Shown: positions 55,305 through 64,000 of the stretch, in pieces
How positions within the stretch are numbered: the stretch's first letter is position 1
Layout of the letters: every line of letters begins with the position of its first letter
Assembly (NCBI GenBank): GCA_022478985.1
Contig: JAKSZP010008015.1
Location: 1-64,000 of the forward strand
Reading direction: 5' to 3'
From: Massospora cicadina
Taxonomy: Eukaryota; Entomophthoromycota; Entomophthoromycetes; Entomophthorales; Entomophthoraceae
Length of the DNA stretch: 64,000 bases
Made by a program: the position numbers and the translations under genes
Notes under the pieces: model-generated
Databases searched by the model: none
What the model saw: the letters and a program-made list of their open reading frames with translations, nothing else
What the model was told of the DNA's origin: nothing

Positions 55305-57420
55305 CTAGTGAAGTTACCTAGCGTTGCTCGGGTTTATTTATTATCAGCTGATTTGAACTGATTAATTTAAATTTTATATTATAGTTACCTGTACCTGGCC
55401 ACATGTTGCTGTGACTCAGTTTGGTTAAATGGAAAAGAAAGAAAAGAGAAAGCATATGTTTCTAATAGTAGAGTTACCTAGCATTGCTCGGGTTTATTTA
55501 TGAGCTCACATTAACAGCCTAAAGGCTGTGCCAGCACCACGCTTGAGCCACCCAGACTAACAGCTTTGCTGTTGCCCTCATGGCTGGTGAACTGGTTATC
55601 CTAAACTACTTAATAAGCTATAATAATCTACTTAAATCTCTCGCTAATTTTTATTTAGTTTCGGGTGATCAATTTGGTGAATTATTTGATAATATTCGCT
55701 AATATCACCCACTCGCCCAAATAAATTGAACCCATCAGACTCAATAATTTCAAATTAGATAAGATTTGCCAATTCACACTACTCACCCAGATAGATTGAA
55801 CCTATCAGACTCAAAGGTTTCAGATGTCAGTCAGTCATTATGTCAGTATGTCAGTGAATGTGTTTTATATTATACTAGCTGATTTACCCGTGCTTCGCTA
55901 CGGTGTCTATAAAATTAAGATTTTCAATTTATTAATTTAGATTTTTATTTTAGATAAACAAAACCACTCAGGGGAGTATACCCAAGTGGAAAGTAGCGAC
56001 CTCTACCGCTGCCTCCCCGAGTTCGATTCCGGTACAGGAACTTTGGATAGGGGACAATTATGACTGTGTTGGCGTTGCGCACCAATGCCGCGAACCGAGA
56101 TAGCGAATAGCAAAGGCGGTCCATGGAGTTCCTGGCCTATCATACGCCGCGCGTGGAGGTTTTCCGGATTTTATCCTCCTTTCCCATTCATTCGATTTCC
56201 CTTAATCGGTGCGATATCGTCCCCAGGTCGGCCCACCTCGAATAAAATAAAAATAAACAAAACCACTCAGCCAAATCTAATTGCTCAATCAAATCAACCA
56301 AAAACCACCAACCACTCAGGTAAACTTAACTGAAATTATCAAATCAACTAATAGCTAATCACCCCTCAAACCTAAACTATGTCCTATCGATTCGAACAAA
56401 AGCCATCAACCACTCGGCCAAACAAAAAAACCTATCGAATCAATCAAATAACTCCAAACTGCTACCCGAAACATCTCTCTATATTTAAAATCATTGAGTA
56501 TGTGACATATCTTCCAAACTACTAAATCAACTTCTACTTAACTTGCCAAAAGTATTTTATTAATTAGGTGAACAAAATTAGGCAGGTTTTTAAAATATAT
56601 AGACCTAACATCCAGATACCCGTGCTTCTCTACAATATTTAGTTTATCAGATGATAAGCTCACATTGTAGCCTATAGGCTGTGCCAGCACTACTCTCGAG
56701 CCACTCAGACTAACAGCTTCACTGTTGCCCTCGTGGCTGGTGAGCTGATCATCCTAACTACTTAATCTACTTAACCTCTAATACTGATTTTTGCTGAGTT
56801 TCAGGTGGGCAATTTGGTTAATTATTAGATAATATTCGCCAATTCTCACCAACTCACTTAAATAGATTGAACCTATCATACTCGATAGTTTCAGATGTCA
56901 GTCAGTCAGTGAGTGAGTGAATGTGTTTTAAGTAGACTAGCCGACTTGCCCATGCTTCGCTACGGTGTCTATAGAATTCAGATATTCAAATTTATTAATT
57001 TAGATTTTATATTATAGATAAACAATAACCACTCAGCCAAATTTAATTGCTCAATCGAATCAACAAAAACCACTAACCACTCAATTAACCTACCTGAACT
57101 TATCAAATCAACTAATAACTAATCACCCCTCAAAACTAAACTGTGTCCTATCGATTCGAACAAAAGCCATCAACCACCCAGCCAAACAAAATAAACCTAT
57201 CGAATCAGTCAAATAACTCCAAACTGCTACCCGAAACATTTCTATATTTAAAATCATTATGTTAGTGACATCTTTTTTTAGTACTAGTGTTAGTGATATA
57301 TCTTTTTTTAGTACTAGATGGTTGTTAGTGATATATCTTCTAAACTACTAAATCAACTTCTACTTAAGTTGCCAAAAGTATTTTATTAATTAGGTGAACC
57401 AAATTAAGCAGATTTTTTAA
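55305..57420 (-). mobile_element. Tandem Helitron-like non-autonomous units
   Basis: On the minus strand three sites end in a short GC hairpin, 8-9 bases, then CTAG followed by T: 55305-55332, 55875-55904 and 56937-56965. The hairpin in the second is CCGTAGCGAAGCACGG. Helitrons end in a hairpin 10-12 bases before CTRR and insert between A and T. After the CTAG at 56937 the minus strand reads TCTACTTAAAACACATTC, fitting a TC start of the next unit, so the units appear head to tail. Related hairpins without clean CTAG are at 55477 and 56619. There is no Rep/helicase coding. The middle unit holds SINE copy 3. Confidence 0.5.
55972..56252 (+). mobile_element. tRNA-derived SINE, copy 3 (CpG-rich)
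   Basis: Plus-strand insert of 281 bp. The TSD ATAAACAAAACCACTCAG (18 bp) is at 55954-55971 and 56253-56270. The head has an A-box-like TATACCCAAGTGG and a canonical B box GAGTTCGATTCCGG near 56019. The body matches the other copies, and the tail is AATAAAATAAAA. CpG is well preserved ('gcgttgcgcacc', 'cgccgcgcgtgg'), so this is the youngest of the three. The small plus-strand ORF inside is not a gene. Confidence 0.92.
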
Positions 57421-57539
57421 AATTATATAAAATGCTCTAAATCATTATTTTACAACGATCTCAAGGCACTTGAAGCGACTTTTTGTAACTCGTACCTATT
57501 TAAATCCTTAAATTCAACTTTTGCATGATTTAGAGCTAA

Positions 57540-58160
57540 TAAATACCCAAATAACCACTAATCACTTAACAAAACCATTTAAAATATTAAATCAACTGAA
57601 TATCAAACTGCTCAGCCGTAACTATACCGATTACTATCGAAGATATATAGGAGTTTCATTTAATACATATAAAACTTTTTAATTAGAACATGAAAATTAA
57701 AATTTTTGATGAATTATTGTATTGTCATCCAAGACCAACGTCTGTGCAAAGGTTCAAATTTTTTTATTATTAATAAGTGTCTGAAATAGAGCTTGTAAGA
57801 TTTGATTACAGACAGACAGAATTGACAGTGAGTTTAAGAAAAGTATATAAAAATGACCACTAACCACTTAACAAAACCATTTAAATATCAAATCAAAAGA
57901 TATCTAACTGCTCAGCCGTAACTATATACTGACTACCATCGAAAATATATAGGATTTTTACTTGATACATATAAAACTTTTTTTGAACATGAAAATTAAC
58001 ATTTTTGATGGATTATTGTATTGTCATTGAAGATACATAAGTGTGCCAAATTTAAGAATTTTTTATTGACAACAATAAGTGTCTGAAATAGAGCTTGTAA
58101 GATTTAATTACAGACAGACAGACAGAATTGACAGTGAGTTTAAGAAAAGTGTATAAAAAA
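57540..58160. repeat. Two tandem copies of an about 310-bp unit
   Basis: 57540-57851 and 57852-58160 align throughout ('ccacttaacaaaaccattta', 'gctcagccgtaactata', 'acatataaaacttttt', 'agtgtctgaaatagagctt'). Each ends in a short (CAGA)n run and 'attgacagtgagtttaagaa'. Related phrases also occur at 56280-56560 and 57040-57260, so the unit may belong to the same Helitron-like family. Confidence 0.75.
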
Positions 58161-58236
58161 GTGATTATGCCAGGATTCAAACAACTGACCTTTTCTTAGA
58201 GTTAAATTTTAAAGCCAAAAGCTGAGCTGATTATGC
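58161..58236 (-). pseudogene. tRNA-Lys-like sequence (pseudogene or SINE head)
   Basis: The 76-nt minus-strand sequence begins GCATAATCAGCTCAGC, has an A-box-like TCAGCTCAGC, a stretch ACTCTAAGAAAAGGTCAGT that resembles the anticodon-variable region of tRNA-Lys, and a B box TTTGAATCC. It is followed by TTTTTT, a Pol III terminator. The acceptor and T stems do not pair well and one anticodon-loop base appears missing, so it is not a functional tRNA. It abuts the 310-bp repeats downstream in its own direction. Confidence 0.45.
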
Positions 58237-58549
58237 TATATTTTTTTAAAAACTCCATACTTTATTTAAAAATAAATTTTAAGGGATAGTAAGAGGGGAG
58301 GGTGGAATACAGGTGATTCAGCTGAGGGTAAAAAGGACCGGGGGTTCAGGCCGCTAGAGTTCTAGCACCTCTGACCATTGCTGATTGGCAATCACCATCA
58401 CTAGCCACAGTTCTAGCATTAGCAGGCTTACAGGCCATTTAATTTTCAGTCAATTAGTTGCCTCATCATATACAATGAGCAATCCAATGGGGAAAGCCAA
58501 ACGTGTGGCTTTATAACACCTGGGGATTAGGTGCAAAAATTTTGAGATC

Positions 58550-61500
58550 TGTCAGAGCTGATCAGAAATAATCCAAATGGTCTTCAATACCAAACTTTTG
58601 TGGTGGGGGTGCTCATTGCTCAAAACCTTGGTGACAAGTGCACAGTGAATTACCCATACACAATAATGGTAAATGAAGGCTTGTAGTTGGATTAGGGCCA
58701 TTCTCAGGGTTTTTGTGAAGAAAAGGTCCTGCAATGGATGTATTCCCAGTGGCAATTGTTCACCTGATAGGATGTAACACATTGTGGACCAGTATTTTTG
58801 AACATGGCGCATTCATAGTACTGGTGGGCTATGTCTGCTTCCAGTTCAGCACATATGGGGCATTTTTTGTGCTAGTAGTTCAGTCCACTGTGCTTGCCCA
58901 ATTTGAATGCCCAATTTAGGATCTACTAGGTTACCAAATGCTGTTTGGCCATTACCAAATGGGAGTTCAGGCCTAAAATTAACTCCTTCATTGGGTAGTT
59001 GGTGTTGTGGCCTTTGGTAGTCCAGTTGTTTAGGATTTGTGGATGGGTGGGTGGGTTATGCCCCAGTTTCAGGAGTGGATCTCCATATTCTATCAGCATC
59101 AAATTATACCTTATTTTAATCAACTTGGTAGCATATTAATTGGCGATTCAGTTACACTACTCCCAGCCTGTTGCAGAAATCATTGCAGAATTACATGCTT
59201 CAACATCCCTTTAAATTTGGTCAGCATCTTGGTCTGATCTCTCAAATGACCATCCACCCTGGCGCACAGCCCAATTGCATAGTCACCAGTAGTGTGGAGT
59301 GCCTTTTTGGGATGTCATCTGCAGGTGGTGCGCCATCCATTCATGTATTGAGTGGGGAGAGACCAGCTCTTGGAGGCCTTGAGCTCTTGCCCAGTTCATG
59401 CCCTACGCTAGGGTCAGGCAGCACATGTGCATCTGTGTTAGCTTAAGGAAAGACTTCCCCCATATATGTTGAGCAAGAGATTCAAAGTCCAGGAGTACCA
59501 TCCCTCCTTCATTTTTTGTTTTGACAGGGCATCCAGTGGTATCAGTGTCACCTTTGCCTTGTACCACAGGAAGGTTTGGAGCATTGTCCTGATTTTCTTC
59601 TCTAAGTTTGGGCTCATTGGCAGCACATGAGCAACATACCACAACTTTGAGAAGATGAAGACATTTGCTGCCTGCACTTTCTCCTTGAGGCATAGTCTGG
59701 CGCTCTTCCAGTATGCCATTTAGATCAATAAGCTTGACAATACTTCCTGTTTGGTCTCCAGTACCGCTGGTCCCTTATCATTGAAGAGTATCACAAGGTA
59801 TCAGATTGTCTGGGAGTTCATAATCAGCATTGTGTCAGTAAGTGGGCTGAAGCTTGGGTTGCCAACCCTCATCACTGAGGTTTTTGCCAAGTTGATTTTT
59901 GCATTTGATGCTAGGTGATAGAGGTTTAATAGTTCCTTGGTGCCCTGGAAGTCAGTTGGTGAGCTTATGCCTACTACCATATCATCAGTGAATGCTAGCA
60001 TTTTCAGTGGCATTTGGTTGAGGTGGACTAAACCCTGTATCTTCACATCCACTGCTGCCAGTAGAATGTTGGCTTCAAAATTAAAGAGTTTCAGTGACAT
60101 AGGGTCACCTTGTCAGAGACCTTGCTTGACAGGGATTTCGTTGGTTATGCCATCTGCAACAATCACCTTTGTTATCAGGCCCGAGTACAGCATTGTTATC
60201 CATGCTTGAAAAGTGTTGGGGATGCTGACTGCCTTTAGTGCCTTGTGAAGGAATGACCACGCTACATGGTTGTATGCCTTTTCCATGTCAAGGAACATAA
60301 GGTATCCCTGTTTGATGCCCCTCCCATCCTAAAGTATGCTCTGGACTGAACCAATGCTATCCCATATACTACAGCCTTTGATGAAGCTGTTATGGGCATT
60401 ATGGAGCATGCGCAGTGCCATTGCCATCAGTTGATTAGATAGTATTTGCATAAGCAGTTTATAATCAGCGTTTGATAGCGCAATTGGGTGCCAGTTCTGA
60501 AGTTGGCATCTGAGGCCCTTTTTGTACAGAAGTACATTTGGGTCTCTTGGACTCCCAGAATTTGCTGGCCATTTTGCAAACAGTGATTAAAGAGGGCTTT
60601 GAGCTCTGGCGTGATGTGGTCTCAGAATATGCTGTATATTTCTGCACATATATTGTCAGGGCCTGGTGCTTTCATTTTAGGTGACTCCTTTAGTGTCCTC
60701 TTAACTTCAATGATAGAGATTTTGGTGGATAGCTTGGTGACATCTTCCAGTGTACAGCCCCCCAGTGCCAGCTTGACCAGGTCAATAAGGGTATTTGTCA
60801 CCAATTTGCTCAATTCTCTTTGTCAGAAAAGATCACCATAGAATTGCTCAACCTTGCACTTAATTGTTTTAGGGTCTGTTGATACTTCCTCTTCCGCTGT
60901 CTCCACTTTCTGTCCCCTAGCCTTGGTTCAGATTTCCTTGAGGTGCTTCAGGCTCTCTTTGGTCATTGTTCCCACTAGGCTCTGATATTAGTAAGTTGCA
61001 TTGGTCCATCTCTATGAGTCTTGCTTCAATATTATGGCCTGATACTTTTTGTGTGTTGTTTGGTACTCACTCCACCAGTCTTCATTGTCCCATCGGGTGA
61101 GCCTCAGCCTTTCTAATTTAGATTTTAGTTGCTTCATGGCAGCAGTTCACTTGTAGGATGTCACTTTTTTGAACTTCATACTATTGTGCTTCATTTTTGC
61201 CTTAATCTGGGTCCATCGTTCTAGTGGGTCCAACTCCATGTGGTTGTCCAGATATGCTACCAGTCAATCCAGTCCAGTGTCAATCTTTTGGCAACATTCC
61301 CCATCCCTCAGTGTGGCTGGTGCCAGTTACCACTTGCAGTTCCTCAAAGCTTCATCAAGGTCAATATCCACATGGATGACCATATGGTCACTTTTGGCAT
61401 CTATGCTAACCTCGCTGTTGGATGTCATCAGCTTGAGATCTGATGACACTAGGATGTAGTCTAAATGTGATCTTGACAATGGAGATCCAGTGGTGTTGTA

Positions 61501-62800
61501 TGCCCACCAAATTAAGTTGGCTGGGTCATCGTCCTCTTCATCATTCATTAGGCACATCCCCAATTTGACTAGGGTGTGGGATCCACTGTCGGATGCCACA
61601 AATATTTGTCAAATTAAGAAACTTACTTTTCCAAATAAAAGTTATGATAAACGCTTTATTGTGGTTTTTTATGTTTTTTATTTTTTGTGCAGAGAAAGCC
61701 AAAAAAGCCCCTACTTTGATCCTAGTATTTCTTATTTAAACTAGTTTAAATCCCAGAACCATGGGAATTCAGGGCTAAAGTATTATAAAGCTGAGTCATC
61801 CAAATTAGGGAATATAGGCTTTTGGCCCATCAGATCAAGGATAATTATTTTGTGGCAAAACTGACCCATGTGGTAATGATTTGATGAATTGTATCCAATC
61901 ACCAGCAGGTAAAAACTTCTCACTTTGGGGAAGATCAGACCCATGCAGTAATGATTTGGTAATTTGCACCCAATCATCGATGAGTAAAATCTTCTCACCT
62001 CGGGGGAGACAGACTCATGCGATAACAAACTCCTCATATTCAACCAAGAAGTCAGAGCAATCTGATTATCAGTTCTTACCTTATTTAGCCAATTTTGGTT
62101 ATAAATCACATTTTCTCGATGAGTAGGATTCCACCAAGAATCCGCCAAGCTCTTTTTGCTGTTGGTACTCATATTGTTGATAACCACAACATTATTTTGG
62201 AGATCAGACAGGTGAGGGGCCTCCAACATTCTTTTTCATAGATTGGGAAGGAGAATGTCTGACATAGGTAATCAAGCATCTCATCAGCCTTACTGTTGGG
62301 ATGTTCTCTCATCAGGAATGTATTCTGGCTCACGTTTGTCCAACAGTTCAGGTCTCCTGCTATTATGGTCATCACTTCAGATGGCACTTCCACTAAGAAT
62401 TCCCAAAAGATACAGACTTTGTGGAGCTTTGGTGGGGCATAGACTGCTACCACTCATATGCTCCTAACAGTTTCTCTGTTTGTAGCTTTTTCTATCAAGA
62501 TCCTACCAGCATAAGTTTTTTCCATGAATTTTAGGTCTATTTTCTTGTATATTGCAATAATCGCCACATGGTCCATTCATAGGGCTTTGTAGCCTATTTG
62601 GTGGGACCACAGGTGGTTTTTTACATTGTGGTTTGAGCTCAGCACCATTTCCTTTTGGTTACCAGCTTGTGTTTCTGAAATAAAAACTAGGTCAATATTA
62701 TTATTAGTTTTTAAATGGTGCATATTCCTCCTCATTTGTATGCTTGCCATCCCCCAGGCATTTGTGGTTGCTATCCTCATTTCTGGCTGCCTGACCCATG
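58550..62800 (-). pseudogene. LINE-2 ORF2: endonuclease, RT, zf-RVT
   Basis: Endonuclease: RIATTNAWGMASIQM near 62780 and LVFISETQAG near 62690 (catalytic Glu), VAVYAPPKLHK near 62450, GDLNCW near 62340, and SDHMVIHVDID near 61380. RT: APGPDNICAEIY near 60650, FLDMEKAYNHVAW near 60290, EIPVKQGL then QGDPMSLKLFNF near 60110, and the catalytic box MLAFTDDMVVG near 60000 with DD intact. Thumb region 59719-59438; C-terminal zinc region near 58870 (CPICAELEADIAHQYYEC). Stops and frameshifts divide it. It would nick DNA and copy its RNA there. Confidence 0.9.
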
Positions 62801-62879
62801 AGTATAAGGTTTAGCATTGTCTGGGTTATGGATAGATTCATGTACTGAGGTCTAGTTGTTATATGATGGTGGCGTCAAT

Positions 62880-64000
62880 GGTTGGTGGGGTGTAATATTC
62901 AGTTTTTGGGGTCAGTTGGTTGGGACTGGGATTATATTCCTGGGCATCCTGTGTACTGATAATTTGGTCACCATCCCCATCTCTATGTCAATGGATAATG
63001 GGGATGGTTTTATGATTAGGTCCGGGTGCCCCTTGTCCCCTGCTGGTGAAGTGGCAGATTCCCTCTCATCCATCATTCAGATTCGCCCTCTTCATTCAAT
63101 GTAGTGGCAGAACTCAATTTTTTAGTCAGTGATTGTCCAGCCAACTTTGTCAATTTTGTTGCGCCTGCTGATTTTTTGCCAGTCACCTCAGGTTTATTTA
63201 CTGATGACTTCCAATGTGGTTTAGTATTTGCTTTCAGAATGTCAGGCTTTGATTTTGATTTGTTGGCTTCCTGCATCCATCCTTGCTTGGGAAACTTCTT
63301 TGGATTCGCCTTCTGCCATCTTTCCTCCTCGCGGACCATCCATTCCACTTGGGTTAGATGTTGCTCTGTTGGTCTGGGGTCAGTTCCCTCATCCATTGCA
63401 TAAAATTTGGGGTTTGAATTTATAAACAGTTTGTCATCTGCTTCAGGTCACTTTGCTGCTTCTTGTTCCCACGCCTCTCTGTGTGCCAGGTCTAATTCTT
63501 GTCATTGGCGTTTCATATCTGCTACCTCCATTAGGTTGCATGAAATCCATTCTCTGGCTTTTGGGTGGAGGAAAGTCTTTGTACCAACCTTGGTGACCCA
63601 CCCAATGGGGTCATATTCATATTCCTGTGTAGTTTTACCTTTACAATGGTAGCATTGAGACATTGTGTGGCCAGTCTGGTAACAGATTTGGCATGCTTGT
63701 TTGGCATCCTCCTGTTTGATGTATACCAATCTGTCAAGGCTGGGCGGGCAGATGAATTAAGGTAGAGAAATTTTTTTCAGCTTCATCCAGGGTGCCAGTT
63801 CATACAGCACTTCCACTGTCTGGTGGTGGAGGCACTTTGCAATGTAATTGCCACCAGCTTGCCAAAATTCTCATACTTCTCCATAGTATGACAATCTAGT
63901 CCAGATTGCTTTGTGCACCCACTCCCAATTGTAATCAGCGGGGAGATTTGGAAGGTTACCCACCTTGCAGTCTGGTTGGCATATCTGGTCAGCTCCATTC
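62880..64000 (-). pseudogene. LINE-2 ORF1 with CCHC zinc knuckle (partial)
   Basis: Open segments 63998-63783, 63737-63502 and 63396-63073. At 63693-63652 the frame reads CQICYQTGHTMSQC, a perfect CX2CX4HX4C knuckle, as in LINE ORF1/Gag proteins that bind RNA. The C-terminal part is lysine-rich (KSKSKPDILKANTKPHWK). The N terminus lies beyond the window. Frame changes between segments indicate decay. Confidence 0.8.

Larger units (their letters stand above)
58243..64000 (-). mobile_element. Second LINE (LINE-2 of this window), runs off the edge
   Basis: Minus-strand non-LTR element with the 3' end near 58243 (T-run 'tttttttaaaa' on the plus strand, an A tail on the element strand) and the 5' end beyond the window. 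It has ORF1 with a CCHC knuckle, then ORF2 with endonuclease, RT and zinc-binding C terminus. Same organisation as LINE-1 at 3312-8567 but clearly a different family, better conserved in the RT box. 58250-58540 is 3' UTR. Confidence 0.88.

Noticed and set aside
56085..56333. 82-codon plus-strand ORF
   Set aside because: Lies within SINE copy 3, whose sequence is Pol III type, and continues past the TSD into flank.
58161..58236. Functional tRNA gene
   Set aside because: Stems do not pair properly and the anticodon loop seems to lack a base, so it is listed only as tRNA-like.

Overview
This 64 kb window holds no recognisable host gene. It is built almost entirely from transposable elements in different stages of decay, and the order of their insertions can be read from target-site duplications (TSDs). 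The DNA is AT-rich, nearly every element ORF is broken, and paired element copies differ by reciprocal CA/TG changes that imply loss of methylated CpG. Two elements are Ty3/gypsy chromoviruses with an integrase chromodomain, one of them with a self-complementary primer site as in Tf1. That mix suggests a large, repeat-rich fungal genome, perhaps a basidiomycete. The organism call is inference and only moderately secure. LAYOUT: 1-3296 is unassigned repeat sequence plus a decayed, unrecognised protein-like stretch (about 1406-2300, + strand). 3312-8567 is a complete minus-strand LINE with a perfect 15-bp TSD. 8568-10170 is AT-rich repeat. 10171-53537 is a single minus-strand Ty3/gypsy element (C), bounded by a perfect 5-bp TSD (ATATC) and swollen to 43 kb by later insertions. 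These are: the gag-only non-autonomous element D (10876-15443) in C's left LTR; element B (18117-30932, + strand) in C's RNase H region, itself carrying element A (19201-25714, + strand) in its gag; a solo-LTR-like block (32145-33178) between C's protease and RT; and element F (minus strand, from 36027 to at least about 52484) in C's right LTR. F in turn carries element E (36732-42673, minus, chromodomain) in its left LTR and a solo LTR of the A family (45328-46330) in its RT, and that solo LTR contains a tRNA-derived SINE. 53543-54791 is unassigned. 54808-58236 has two more SINE copies, a tandem array of Helitron-like units, a 310-bp tandem duplication and a tRNA-Lys-like sequence. 58243-64000 is a second minus-strand LINE that runs off the right edge. 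HOW THE PARTS RELATE: C is the oldest dated insertion, because B, D, F and the solo LTR block lie inside it. A is younger than B; E and the A-family solo LTR are younger than F; the SINE is younger than that solo LTR. A, B, D and F share a primer-binding block just inside the 5' LTR, whereas C (clearly) and E (weakly) have a block complementary to their own LTR, so two priming modes appear to coexist. D has gag but no pol and was probably mobilised in trans. Reverse-transcriptase catalytic Asp residues are changed to Asn in B, C and the left LINE, so those copies are dead. E retains its RT YIDD motif but has lost gag.
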